Below, piece by piece: positions 8,794 through 17,648 of a DNA stretch of 64,000 bases. Numbering within the stretch: the stretch's first letter is position 1; every line of letters begins with the position of its first letter. The notes under the pieces are model-generated. The model saw only the letters and a program-made list of their open reading frames with translations, did no database searches and was not told where the DNA came from. A program made the position numbers and the translations under genes. Origin of the DNA: Microvirga sp. (GTDB taxonomy: Bacteria > Pseudomonadota > Alphaproteobacteria > Rhizobiales > Beijerinckiaceae); assembly GCF_014699075.1 (NCBI RefSeq), contig NZ_JACXAB010000022.1:1-64000 (forward strand). Direction: 5' to 3'.

Positions 8794-9333
8794 ATGCGCG
8801 ATGGTCTTGCCGCGCTGTCCCGAATTCTTGCTGCTATCAACCGTGCGGCGCTTTGGATTTCCGGGGTCGGGCTCATTTTAATGACAGTCTTCGTCGGATG
8901 GCAGGTGTTCGGACGCTATGTGCTGAACCAGTCGCCGAGCTGGACCGAGCCGGCCTCCCTCCTGCTGATGAGCTGGTTCATTCTTCTCGGCTCTGCTGTC
9001 GGGGTGCGGGAGGGCAACCATCTCGGCTTCGAGATCGGTCTTCACTATGCTCCCCCAGGGTTGCGGCGCTTGATGCTCGGAGTCACGGAAGTTTTGGTTT
9101 TTGTCTTTGGCGCAGCCATGGCCTGGTACGGCACTGAGCTTGCCGTGGAGACCTGGTCGGCGGCGATGCCCGGTCTGCCGATCCCGCAAGGGTTCGACTA
9201 TGTCCCTCTTGCATTCGGCGGTGCCCTGATCGCCCTCTTTTCATTGGAAAAGTTCGTTCGCCTCCTCTCCCTGGGAGAAGACGTGCCGCTGGTGCGCGTG
9301 GACGAGCCTCATCTTGTTGCCGTGAAGGATTGA
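8794..9333 (+). CDS. dctQ: TRAP transporter small permease, DctQ family
   Basis: This is the four-helix small membrane subunit (179 aa) of the TRAP transporter. Hydrophobic segments lie at about 20-40, 53-72, 96-115 and 135-155. The sequence around FGRYVLNQSPSWTEPASLLLMSWFILLG matches the DctQ signature region of a helix-boundary Glu followed by a long membrane span. GGAG lies ten bases before the ATG. It pairs with the following DctM subunit, only four bases downstream of its stop. Confidence 0.88.
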   Translation: MRDGLAALSRILAAINRAALWISGVGLILMTVFVGWQVFGRYVLNQSPSWTEPASLLLMSWFILLGSAVGVREGNHLGFEIGLHYAPPGLRRLMLGVTEVLVFVFGAAMAWYGTELAVETWSAAMPGLPIPQGFDYVPLAFGGALIALFSLEKFVRLLSLGEDVPLVRVDEPHLVAVKD

Positions 9334-9337
9334 CGCC

Positions 9338-10618
9338 ATGGAGATGTGGGTTCTGTTCGGCGTCTTCACGCTGCTCCTTCTCATCGGCACGCCGGTTGCG
9401 TTCTGCCTCGGCATCGCGTCGCTTGCGACCATTCTCTACATGGGCTTGCCGCCCGTCGTGGTGTTCCAGCAGATCAATTCAGGCATGAACGCCTTCGCCA
9501 TGATGGCGATCCCGTTCTTCATCTATGCCGGTGATCTCATGATGCGGGGCGGCATCGCCGACCGCCTGATCCGTCTGGCCGCCGGTTTTGTCGGTCACCT
9601 GCGCGGCGGGCTCGGACAGGTCAACGTCGTGGCGTCGACGCTCTTCGGCGGTATCTCCGGATCGGCCATCGCGGATGCGTCCGCCATCGGCGGGATCATG
9701 ATCCCGCAGATGGAGAAGCGGGGATACGCCAAGGATTACAGCGTCAACGTGACGGTGAACGCCGCGATCATCGCGCTTCTGATCCCGCCGTCGCACAACA
9801 TGATCATCTACTCGATTGCGGCGGGCGGCACGATCTCGGTGGCGGATCTCTTCACGGCGGGCGTCCTGCCCGGGTTCCTCCTGGCGGCGGCCCTGATGAT
9901 CACGGCCTATGTCGTGGCCGTGCGCCGCGGTTATCCGGCCGATCCGTTTCCAGGCTTTCGGATGCTGGCCTACTTCTTCGCCTCTGCGGTGCCGGGCATC
10001 CTGCTGATCTTCATCATCTTCGGCGGCGTGCGTTCCGGCGTGTTCACCGCGACGGAGAGTTCGTGCATCGCGGTGGTGTATGCCCTGCTGGTCACGCTCC
10101 TTGTCTACCGCGAGATGAACTGGGAGAACTTCGTCGAGGCGACCCTCGGTGCCGTGCGCACCACCGCGATGGTGCTCCTCGTCATCGGCACCGCCAGCGC
10201 GTTCGGCTGGCTCATGGCCTTCCTGCAGGTGCCGCAGGCCACCATTGCCCTGATGAAGGCCGTATCGGACAACCCGATCGTCGTTCTGCTCCTCATCAAC
10301 GTCATCCTGCTGGTGCTCGGCACTTTCATGGATATGGCGCCGATGATCATCATCTGCACGCCGATCTTCCTACCGGTGATCAAGGCCTTCGGCATTGATC
10401 CCGTGCATTTCGGCGTGATCCTGATTCTCAATGCCGGTATCGGCCTCAACACGCCGCCGGTCGGATCCGTTCTGTTCGTCGGCTGCGCGGTCGGCAAGAT
10501 CACCATTGGCGAGGCCATGAAGACCATCTGGCCGTTCCTGGGCGCGAGCGTCCTCGTGCTGCTCCTCGTCACCTACATTCCTGGGCTGTCGCTCTGGCTG
10601 CCGGCCCTGTTCCGCTGA
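9338..10618 (+). CDS. dctM: TRAP transporter large permease, DctM family
   Basis: This is the large transport subunit (426 aa) that couples sodium-driven import to the periplasmic binding protein. It has about 12 hydrophobic segments. Family hallmarks include the early GTPVAFCLGIASL, STLFGGISGSAIADASAIG and LNAGIGLNTPPVGSVLF stretches, in the two inverted halves of the protein. It is full length and sits four bases after dctQ. The operon continues into kduI 23 bases later, linking import with unsaturated-uronate catabolism. Confidence 0.92.
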   Translation: MEMWVLFGVFTLLLLIGTPVAFCLGIASLATILYMGLPPVVVFQQINSGMNAFAMMAIPFFIYAGDLMMRGGIADRLIRLAAGFVGHLRGGLGQVNVVASTLFGGISGSAIADASAIGGIMIPQMEKRGYAKDYSVNVTVNAAIIALLIPPSHNMIIYSIAAGGTISVADLFTAGVLPGFLLAAALMITAYVVAVRRGYPADPFPGFRMLAYFFASAVPGILLIFIIFGGVRSGVFTATESSCIAVVYALLVTLLVYREMNWENFVEATLGAVRTTAMVLLVIGTASAFGWLMAFLQVPQATIALMKAVSDNPIVVLLLINVILLVLGTFMDMAPMIIICTPIFLPVIKAFGIDPVHFGVILILNAGIGLNTPPVGSVLFVGCAVGKITIGEAMKTIWPFLGASVLVLLLVTYIPGLSLWLPALFR

Positions 10619-10641
10619 TCCATTTACTGAAAGAGGCAATC

Positions 10642-11478
10642 ATGACCATCGAAATCCGGCAGGTCTGCCATCCCGAGGCCGTTCGTCATTTCAGCTCGGC
10701 CGAACTGCGCCGCCACTTCCTGATCGAGACGCTCTTCGTTCCGGGTGAGGTCAAGCTGACCTACAGCCATATCGACCGTCTGGTGGTCGGCGGCGTGACC
10801 CCGACCTCGGGGGCCATCAAGCTGGAATCGCACAAGCAGATCGGCTCCCCGAATTTCCTCGATCGGCGTGAGCTCGGCGTCGTGAACCTCGGTGGTGCGG
10901 GGCGCGTCCATACGGATGGAACCGTTCATGATCTTGCGCCCCGCGATGCGCTCTACATCGCCATGGGCACGAAAGACGTGCGCTTCGAGAGCCTTGACGC
11001 CGCAAGCCCGGCCAAATTCTATCTCGTCAGCACCCCGGCGCACGCCCGCTTCGAGACGGTGAAGATCGGCCTCGATCGGGCCCGCCGCGTGGATCTCGGT
11101 GATGCGGCGAACGGCAATGTCCGCACCATCTTCCAGATGATCCATCCGGAGGTCTGCCGTTCGGCGCAGCTCGTTCTCGGCATGACGCAACTCAAGCCGG
11201 GCAGCATGTGGAACACCATGCCGGCTCATCTCCACGATCGGCGCTCAGAGGTCTATGTCTATTTCGACATGCAGCCCGACACGCGCGTGTTCCACTTCAT
11301 GGGTGAGCCCGACGAGACCAAGCATCTCGTCGTGTCGAACGAGCAGGCGATCCTCTCGCCGGGCTGGTCGATCCATTCCGGCGTCGGCACCAGCAACTAC
11401 ACCTTCGTGTGGGCCATGGGCGGGGACAACCAGGACTTCACCGACATGGACATGGTGCCCATGGACGCCCTACGCTGA
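10642..11478 (+). CDS. kduI: 5-dehydro-4-deoxy-D-glucuronate isomerase (KduI)
   Basis: KduI isomerises 4-deoxy-L-threo-5-hexosulose uronate, produced from unsaturated galacturonate, to 3-deoxy-D-glycero-2,5-hexodiulosonate in the cytoplasm. The 278-aa protein has the double cupin fold. The zinc ligands His196, His198, Glu203 and His245 sit in AHLHDRRSEVYVYF and GWSIHSG, at the same numbers as in E. coli KduI. GAGG near the start and an operon position directly before kduD fit the pathway. This is a firm assignment. Confidence 0.96.
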   Translation: MTIEIRQVCHPEAVRHFSSAELRRHFLIETLFVPGEVKLTYSHIDRLVVGGVTPTSGAIKLESHKQIGSPNFLDRRELGVVNLGGAGRVHTDGTVHDLAPRDALYIAMGTKDVRFESLDAASPAKFYLVSTPAHARFETVKIGLDRARRVDLGDAANGNVRTIFQMIHPEVCRSAQLVLGMTQLKPGSMWNTMPAHLHDRRSEVYVYFDMQPDTRVFHFMGEPDETKHLVVSNEQAILSPGWSIHSGVGTSNYTFVWAMGGDNQDFTDMDMVPMDALR

Positions 11479-11488
11479 GGACATGGCG

Positions 11489-12247
11489 ATGACGTTCTCT
11501 TTCGATCTGACAGGCAAGACCGCTCTCGTCACTGGGGCCAACACGGGCCTCGGTCAGGGTATTGCGGTGGCGCTGGCCCAAGCCGGCGCTTCCGTCGTGG
11601 CGGTCGGCCGCTCCAGCATGGACGAGACGGAGCGCCTGTGTCGCGAGGCAGGCACTGGGTTCCACAGCGTGCAGGCGGACCTGTCCTCCCTCGAGCCGAT
11701 CGAGCGCATCGTCACTGACGCCGTCACTCTGACCGGCCGCGTCGACATTCTCGTCAACAACGCCGGCATCATCCGGCGGGCCGATGCCATCGCATTCACG
11801 GAACAGGATTGGGACGACGTGATGAACGTCAATCTCAAGTCCACCTTCTTCCTGTCCCAGGCTGTGGCGCGCACAATGATGGCCGATGAACAGGGCGGCA
11901 AGATCATCAACATCGCTTCGCTCCTGTCTTTCCAGGGCGGGATCCGGATTCCCTCCTACACGGCAAGCAAGAGCGGACTTGCCGGCCTCACGCGGCTTTT
12001 GGCCTGCGAGTGGGCGTCGAAGGGCATCAACGTCAACGCCATCGCGCCGGGCTATTTCGTCACCAACAACACCGAGGCTCTGCGCAACGACCCGAAGCGC
12101 AGCAGCGAGATTCTCGGCCGGATCCCCGCGGGCCGCTGGGGCGACCCGGCTGACCTCGGCGGCGCCGCCGTCTTCCTAGCCTCGTCTGCAGCAAACTACA
12201 TCCACGGCATCGTCCTGCCCGTCGACGGCGGATGGCTTGCCCGGTAA
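11489..12247 (+). CDS. kduD: 2-dehydro-3-deoxy-D-gluconate 5-dehydrogenase (KduD), SDR family
   Basis: KduD reduces 3-deoxy-D-glycero-2,5-hexodiulosonate to 2-keto-3-deoxygluconate with NADH. The protein is 252 aa from the ATG at 11489, which has GAGG eight bases upstream; an ATG six bases earlier is too close to that box. SDR features are the nucleotide motif TGANTGLGQG (15-24), NNAG (90-93) and the catalytic Ser144, Tyr157 and Lys161 (YTASK). It immediately follows kduI. KDG kinase and KDPG aldolase, needed next, are not in this window. Confidence 0.93.
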   Translation: MTFSFDLTGKTALVTGANTGLGQGIAVALAQAGASVVAVGRSSMDETERLCREAGTGFHSVQADLSSLEPIERIVTDAVTLTGRVDILVNNAGIIRRADAIAFTEQDWDDVMNVNLKSTFFLSQAVARTMMADEQGGKIINIASLLSFQGGIRIPSYTASKSGLAGLTRLLACEWASKGINVNAIAPGYFVTNNTEALRNDPKRSSEILGRIPAGRWGDPADLGGAAVFLASSAANYIHGIVLPVDGGWLAR

Positions 12248-12265
12248 ATCATTTCGGAGACGATC

Positions 12266-12616
12266 ATGACTCGCAAAGGTTTAGCCTTCGCTTTCGACCG
12301 TGAAACCGCCTGGGAGGCTGCAGGAGAGGGCATCCGCCGCAAGGTGCTGACCTACGACACGGGCGTGATGATGGTGCGCGTGGCCTTTGAGGCGGGAGCC
12401 GTCGGCGTTCCCCATTTCCATCCGCACGTCCAGTGCAGCCTGGTCGAGCAGGGTGTCTTCGACGTTACCATCGACGGCCGCACCGAACGGCTGAGGCAGG
12501 GCGACAGCTTCCTTGTCCCGCCGAATGCCGTCCATGGAGCGGTTGCCGTTGAGGCCGGCGTTCTCCTCGATGTCTTTACGCCGATGCGGGACGATTTCGT
12601 TGCAGCGGACGCGTGA
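12266..12616 (+). CDS. kdgF: KdgF-type cupin: unsaturated uronate ring-opening enzyme
   Basis: KdgF converts 4,5-unsaturated monouronates, released by pectate or alginate lyases, to the linear ketonised form that KduI or a DEH reductase can use. The 116-aa single cupin has candidate metal ligands His50, His52, Gln56 and His90 in VPHFHPHVQ and PNAVHG, the pattern known for KdgF. The gene closes the TRAP-kduI-kduD operon, 18 bases after kduD. Its presence implies that lyase products, not just saturated uronates, feed this operon. Confidence 0.88.
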   Translation: MTRKGLAFAFDRETAWEAAGEGIRRKVLTYDTGVMMVRVAFEAGAVGVPHFHPHVQCSLVEQGVFDVTIDGRTERLRQGDSFLVPPNAVHGAVAVEAGVLLDVFTPMRDDFVAADA

Positions 12617-12626
12617 CGGATTCCGC

Positions 12627-13403
12627 TTAGTTGCCCGATAGGTTTGAAAGCCAGACCAAACCGTCCTCGGTGCGCCCGCGCGGCCGGTACTCGGCTCCGA
12701 CCCAGCCCTGGTAGCTCAGGCTATCGAGTGTTCGGAAGATATCCCGATAATTGACCTCACCCTCGTCCGGCTCGGCGCGACTCGGCACCGCGGCGATCTG
12801 CACATGGCCGATGAGGTTCAGATGGGTCCTCAGCCGCGTGGTCAGATCGCCCTGGGTGATCTGCACGTGGTAGCAGTCGAACATGAGCTTGATATTGCGG
12901 CGCCCGGCCTGCTCGATGATGGCGGCTGCCTGCTCCACGTGGTGGAGAAAATACCCCGGCCGGTCGCGATGGTTCATCGGCTCGATCAGGATCGTCATGC
13001 CTGCCTGACCGGCCCTGTCGGCCGCCATCTGCAGGTTGGTGATGAAGGTGCGCTCGGCAGCCATCCGCTCATCGGCGGAAACGATCCCGGCGAGGCAGTG
13101 AAGCGCCGAGGCTCGGATCGTGCTGCCATATGACAGGGCTTGATCCAGGGCATGCTGGAACTCGCTCTCGCGGCCCGACAGGGCGGCCAAGCCGAAATCG
13201 CCCGCGGCGTTCCCGATGGGCATGTTCAAACCGAGCATGGTGAGGTCGTGGCTTGCCAGTGCCTCGCGCATGTCATGGGCGGGCACGTGGTAAGGCCAAT
13301 GCATCTCGACGGCCTTGAAGCCGCAGGAGGCAGCGGCAGCGACCCGCTCGATCTCAGGGCGATCGGAGAAGAGAAAACCCAGATTGGCCGAGAAACGGGG
13401 CAT
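12627..13403 (-). CDS. hydroxypyruvate isomerase family (Hyi/OtnI) TIM-barrel protein
   Basis: This 258-aa xylose-isomerase-like TIM barrel is closely related in pattern to E. coli Hyi: it begins PRFSANLGFLF and has the metal and catalytic Glu segments ILIEPMNHRD and VGAEYRPRG. The family isomerises hydroxypyruvate to tartronate semialdehyde or, for OtnI, 2-oxo-tetronates. The two cannot be told apart here. It is convergent with kdgF, with ten bases between, so it is part of the same sugar-acid island but in its own transcript. Confidence 0.85.
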   Translation of the reverse strand: MPRFSANLGFLFSDRPEIERVAAAASCGFKAVEMHWPYHVPAHDMREALASHDLTMLGLNMPIGNAAGDFGLAALSGRESEFQHALDQALSYGSTIRASALHCLAGIVSADERMAAERTFITNLQMAADRAGQAGMTILIEPMNHRDRPGYFLHHVEQAAAIIEQAGRRNIKLMFDCYHVQITQGDLTTRLRTHLNLIGHVQIAAVPSRAEPDEGEVNYRDIFRTLDSLSYQGWVGAEYRPRGRTEDGLVWLSNLSGN

Positions 13404-13478
13404 GGTTCTTTCTGCTAAGATCTTTAGGATCTCAGGCTAGTCTCTCGACTTGCATCAGAGAAGCGGTATTTAGCCCGC

Positions 13479-15533
13479 ATGGTCTCATTGCGAAGCTACA
13501 CCATTCGCCAGTGCTTGATGGCTTTCGGCGCCGCCCTCGTGCTGCCGGGCCTAGTTTTCGCGGCCATCCTGCTGTGGCGCTATGCGAGCGCGGAGCGCCA
13601 CCATTACGAGGAGGAAACCCTCGGCACTGCCCAGCGCATCATGGCCTCGGTCGACCGCGAACTCGTGGGAATCCAGGCGGCCGCTCAGGCGCTTGCAACC
13701 TCCTCGACCCTGCTCGAAGGCAATTTCGAGGCGTTCCAACGTCAGGCCCAGATGACCCTTCAATCCTGGTCGCGGGCGAAGCCGGACGACTATGCCATCG
13801 TGGTCCGTGACACCACGGGCCAGCAGGTCGCCAACACGCGTCTGCCCTGGGGCTCGCCCCTGCCGAAGGGAGCCAACCTTCCGATCGACCAGGAGGTGAT
13901 CGCAACCAAGCGTCCCGTGGTCCAGGACCTCTTCACCGGCGCAACGGCCGCCCGGCCGATCATCAGCGTCAGGGTTCCTGTTCTCAGGGACGATACGGTG
14001 ACTCACGTCCTGTCCATGGCGGTCGAACCCCGGCGGATCGCGGACGTCCTGCAAGCCGAAGGTCTTCCAGGCCAATGGGTTGCTACGGTCATCGACAGGG
14101 CAGACCGCGTGGTGGCCCGGTCCCGCCGGCATGAATCATTTGTCGGAACGGCCGCACCTGACGAGTTCCTCAGGGCGGCCCGGGAGGATGGAGGGATTTG
14201 GGAGGGACACAATCTAGAGGGCACTGAGGTTCTCGGGGCTTATTCGCGCTCGGAGCTGTCGAATTGGACGACCTTCGTGGGTGTTCCCGCCGAGATCGTC
14301 CAAGCCCCTCTGCGCCGCTCCCTCTGGACCCTATTCGGGCTCGGCATGGGCCTGCTCGGGCTCTCCTTCCTTCTCGCCCTTGGCTTCGGAAAACGCATCG
14401 CCGATCCTGTCCAGGGGTTGGTCAGCCTGGCGCAGCGACTCGGCCGTGGCGAGCCGCTTGCCGCGGCATCGACCGGACTGACGGAGATCGATCGGGTCGG
14501 CGAGGCCCTGACCGGCGCCTCGGCAGAATTGCGCAGCCGCGAGACTGCGTTGGCCCGAAGCGAGGCCCGCCTGCGTGCCACTCAGAACAATGCGGCCGTA
14601 GGCATTGCCGAGGTGGACAGGGACGGACGATTCGTCTCCGTCAATGAGGCACGCTGCAAACTGACCGGCCATACTCATGAGGAACTGCTCGGCCTGCACT
14701 TCGGCCACGCGGCCGATCCTTCGACGCTCGAACAGGATCTTGACCTGTTCAGTCGGCAGGTCGCCGGCGACTTCGACACCTATACGACGGACAGCAAGTT
14801 CCACCACAAGAGCGGCAGGAGCGGCTGGGCCCGCGTGACCAGCACGGCAGTCCGGGATGCGGAAGGAGAGTTCCTTTATGCGGTGCGGGTGGTCGAGGAC
14901 GTCACGGAGCGTCGGGAGGCCGACCGGCGCCAGAGGCTTTTGATCGACGAGCTGAATCACCGGGTGAAGAACACCCTTGCAACGGTCCAGTCCCTGGCCT
15001 GGCAGGCTGCGCGTCCCGGAGTGCCGCCCCAGGTGGCGCAGCAGCGTTTCCAGGAGCGCCTGCTGGCACTCTCGCGCACGCACAACCTCCTCAATGAGAC
15101 CCATTGGGAGGGAGCCTCCTTCAGGACGATTCTGGAAACTGAGCTCCAGCCCTATGCAACGGCTCCCTCGCGCATCCGGCTCCACGGCCCTGAGGTGCAG
15201 CTTTCTCCGAAATCAGCAGTGGTGCTGGGGATGGCGATCCACGAGCTTGCCACCAATGCCGTCAAGCACGGAGCCCTGTCTCTGGCGTCCGGCCAGGTGC
15301 AGGTTGACTGGAAGATCAATGAAGCGGGCAGCGAGCCCAATCTCGCCCTCGAGTGGTGCGAACGGGGCGGACCCCTGCTCGAGGGTCAACCGAATTCCGG
15401 ATTTGGCTCTCGCCTGCTGCGACAGACAATCATTCAGGAACTCGCTGGCGAGTTGACAGTCAGGTTCGAGCGTGAAGGCATGCGCTGCACGATCGCCATT
15501 CCGATCGGATCGGCCAGTCAGCAGGCGGCCTGA
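13479..15533 (+). CDS. HWE-family membrane sensor histidine kinase
   Basis: This 684-aa sensor kinase has a first membrane helix at about 11-32, a periplasmic Cache-like sensing domain (about 35-280), a second helix at about 283-304, a HAMP-like linker and a PAS domain (about 365-480). The HWE catalytic core follows, with the phospho-acceptor His near residue 494 in LNHRVKNTLATVQ. The ATPase motifs HELATNAVKHGAL and GFGSRLL are typical of the family. No response regulator lies next to it, so it is an orphan kinase locally. It may report on external ligands or general stress; sugar-acid sensing is only suggested by its place in the island. Confidence 0.88.
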   Translation: MVSLRSYTIRQCLMAFGAALVLPGLVFAAILLWRYASAERHHYEEETLGTAQRIMASVDRELVGIQAAAQALATSSTLLEGNFEAFQRQAQMTLQSWSRAKPDDYAIVVRDTTGQQVANTRLPWGSPLPKGANLPIDQEVIATKRPVVQDLFTGATAARPIISVRVPVLRDDTVTHVLSMAVEPRRIADVLQAEGLPGQWVATVIDRADRVVARSRRHESFVGTAAPDEFLRAAREDGGIWEGHNLEGTEVLGAYSRSELSNWTTFVGVPAEIVQAPLRRSLWTLFGLGMGLLGLSFLLALGFGKRIADPVQGLVSLAQRLGRGEPLAAASTGLTEIDRVGEALTGASAELRSRETALARSEARLRATQNNAAVGIAEVDRDGRFVSVNEARCKLTGHTHEELLGLHFGHAADPSTLEQDLDLFSRQVAGDFDTYTTDSKFHHKSGRSGWARVTSTAVRDAEGEFLYAVRVVEDVTERREADRRQRLLIDELNHRVKNTLATVQSLAWQAARPGVPPQVAQQRFQERLLALSRTHNLLNETHWEGASFRTILETELQPYATAPSRIRLHGPEVQLSPKSAVVLGMAIHELATNAVKHGALSLASGQVQVDWKINEAGSEPNLALEWCERGGPLLEGQPNSGFGSRLLRQTIIQELAGELTVRFEREGMRCTIAIPIGSASQQAA

Positions 15534-15572
15534 GTGGAGAGGCACTGGCCGCCTAGTTTGATCAGACTATCC

Positions 15573-15607
15573 GGCGGGATTGACGATGCTGCCAATCCCG
15601 CCTGTTT
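15573..15607. terminator. hairpin between convergent genes
   Basis: A ten-base perfect stem (GGCGGGATTG/CAATCCCGCC) with a ten-base loop lies between the convergent kinase and PRC-barrel genes. It is followed on the plus strand by a weak TGTTT tract. It probably ends transcription of the kinase gene, though the short T tract makes efficiency doubtful. Confidence 0.5.
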
Positions 15608-15622
15608 GGACACCTGCCGGGT

Positions 15623-16330
15623 CTACTGCCGCGGCGTGTTCGGCGGTGTATTGCCAGGGGTGTTCACGTTCTGCGGAGGCGGGTTGGTGTTGCCCACAGC
15701 GCCGGCACGGTTGGCATCTGCGCTGTAGCGGAACTCGGGCGCGTTCTGCAGGTCGGCCTTGGTCATCTTCACCATGGCGCGCGCCGGTGTGTTGGCATCG
15801 CTGCCGGACGTTGCCGTGGCGCCTCCAGCAGTCGTGCCCGCCGTGCCTGCGCCGCCCAAGGTTCCGGCTGCTCCGGGAGACCCGGTGGTGCCTGCGGCTG
15901 TGCTGCCGGTGGTGGCAGGCTGGCCCGCCCCGCCGGTGGCGGTGCTCGGCACGGTCGTATCGGCCGTATTCGTGCGCTGCCCGGTGTTGGCGGAGGCCTG
16001 AACCTCCTGGTTCGACATCCACTGCACCTGGTCGAACGGGATGGCCACATCCTTCTGGCCGATGCCCAGGAAGCCGCCCACGCCTACCACGAGACCATGG
16101 ATCTTGCCCTGGCGGTCCACCAGAACCTCGTCGATGTCGCCGATCTTCTGGTTGTCGGCCCCGTACACGTCGATGCCCATCAGCTGCGAGCCGCGCATCA
16201 GGTCCGGCGGCATCTGCGTCATGACTTGGCCGGGCCCGACTGGCTGTGTGGGAGCCGTCGTCTGGGCCAAGGCCGATCCGACCAACAGGGCGGTTGCGGC
16301 AAGGCCTGCCGCAAGCTGCATCCTCATCAT
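15623..16330 (-). CDS. exported PRC-barrel domain protein with low-complexity tail
   Basis: This 235-aa protein has a signal peptide of about 22 residues ending GSALA before QTT. A PRC-barrel domain lies at about 45-110 (LMGIDVYGADNQKIGDIDEVLVD.. GLVVGVGGFLGIGQKDVAIPF). A long Gly/Thr/Ala-rich disordered region follows at about 115-180, then a Pro/Asn-rich end. Such periplasmic PRC-barrel proteins are common in Hyphomicrobiales, with unknown roles, often stress-related. It stands alone, convergent with the kinase. Confidence 0.85.
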   Translation of the reverse strand: MMRMQLAAGLAATALLVGSALAQTTAPTQPVGPGQVMTQMPPDLMRGSQLMGIDVYGADNQKIGDIDEVLVDRQGKIHGLVVGVGGFLGIGQKDVAIPFDQVQWMSNQEVQASANTGQRTNTADTTVPSTATGGAGQPATTGSTAAGTTGSPGAAGTLGGAGTAGTTAGGATATSGSDANTPARAMVKMTKADLQNAPEFRYSADANRAGAVGNTNPPPQNVNTPGNTPPNTPRQ

Positions 16331-16456
16331 GTGATTCTCCTTCGAGCAGGGCGTCTTGGGACGCTCTCAAGGAAAACGGATGAGCTCGGACAAGGTTCTA
16401 CGGCATTCCAGCGCCTTGTGCTGCGGTTGTAGCCAATCGGCAGCCGGACGATCCGC

Positions 16457-17566
16457 TCAGCTCTTGTTTGGTCCTGCCCCACTGGGACAGATCACGTCGG
16501 CCCGCACCGTAAACGTATCAGGATCGGTTCGCTCCGGGGCAGGGGCGTCGTAGATGATGAGCAGGGCGCCATTGCCTGCCTCAGGCCAGAGCTCAATGCC
16601 CTCCGGGTGGTCCACATGCAGCCGGTAAGGCAGCTCCGCGATCGTCTCGATCCGCTCGGGAGCGATCACGCCGGAGCCGTCATCATGGGCCGCGTTCCGC
16701 CACCGCAGGACAAAGGCCGGCCCTTCCAGAGACATCGTCGGGCCGACAAGCAGAAGGAGATCATCCTCCTCAAACCGCATGTCGCGGATACCCAGACCTC
16801 GGGTATCGAGAAGGTGCTTGCGATAGCGCCTCTCACCATCGATGCGACCCGCCTTCAGCCGGTCCGGAGCTTTTTGTTTCAGCTCCAGCTCAAGGATGAC
16901 GGCGTGCCCGCGCAGCACAGGGCCGCGCAGCCCAAGCCAGACCCGGTTGCCGCGCACCGCCAGCCCTTCGATGTCGAAGCCGTTCTCCTTGGAGGGGATG
17001 TTCAGAAACGGCCCAAGATGCCGATCGGACGCAAGCCAACGCTCAAGGGCGCTCCGCTTCTTGCCCAGCTTGAGCCAGGCGGCCTGTCGTTCCCCGTCTG
17101 ACCGCGCTGGAGAGAAGAGCCCTGGAGCCTCTTCCACGAGCGGGATGCGCCCCAGGAAGTAGCGGTTGGGCTCGCGTTCGATCTCCTCCATGTTCTGGAG
17201 AGCTTCAGCGCTGTCGTTCTCATCGCGCTTGGGCTTGGAACGCTTGAGCGAGTGGGATCCCACGATCCAGAGGAAGCTGCCATCGGCACAGAGGCCTTCG
17301 ATATCCATCTCGCCGTCCGCTCCGGCAGGAAGGTCGACCAGCGCGTCCAGGACGTAATGCTGATGATCCCCAAAGCTGCCGTCATCCAGGCGCCGGAGAC
17401 GTTCGACGCTGGCGGTCTCGTCACAGGCGAGAAAGAGACAATTGCCGATCCGGGTGACGGCCGAGAGATCCTTGTGGAGCGGATCCTCCAAATGCCGAAT
17501 CGGCTTCCAATCGGAAAAGGCGAGGGGAACTTGTGCGACAGTTTCTGCAAGGCTGGTGTCCGACAC
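16457..17566 (-). CDS. DUF3616 family protein
   Basis: This protein of 369 aa belongs to the DUF3616 family, a likely beta-propeller-type fold with repeated strands such as DIEGLCADGSFLWIVGSHS and DIEGLAVRGNRVWLGLRGP. The GTG at 17566 is chosen because CAGGAG lies five bases upstream; the longer frame would overlap the preceding PL15 gene by over 100 bases. No signal peptide is evident, and the function is unknown. It follows the PL15 alginate lyase gene by 82 bases on the same strand and may be co-transcribed with the alginate operon, but no enzymatic link is known. Confidence 0.75.
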   Translation of the reverse strand: MSDTSLAETVAQVPLAFSDWKPIRHLEDPLHKDLSAVTRIGNCLFLACDETASVERLRRLDDGSFGDHQHYVLDALVDLPAGADGEMDIEGLCADGSFLWIVGSHSLKRSKPKRDENDSAEALQNMEEIEREPNRYFLGRIPLVEEAPGLFSPARSDGERQAAWLKLGKKRSALERWLASDRHLGPFLNIPSKENGFDIEGLAVRGNRVWLGLRGPVLRGHAVILELELKQKAPDRLKAGRIDGERRYRKHLLDTRGLGIRDMRFEEDDLLLLVGPTMSLEGPAFVLRWRNAAHDDGSGVIAPERIETIAELPYRLHVDHPEGIELWPEAGNGALLIIYDAPAPERTDPDTFTVRADVICPSGAGPNKS

Positions 17567-17648
17567 GACGGCTCCTGGTGCGCGGGTACTGGAGCGACAA
17601 CGCTCCAGATTGCATATAAGCCCCTTCGGCTCAGGACCTTCTGCTCGA

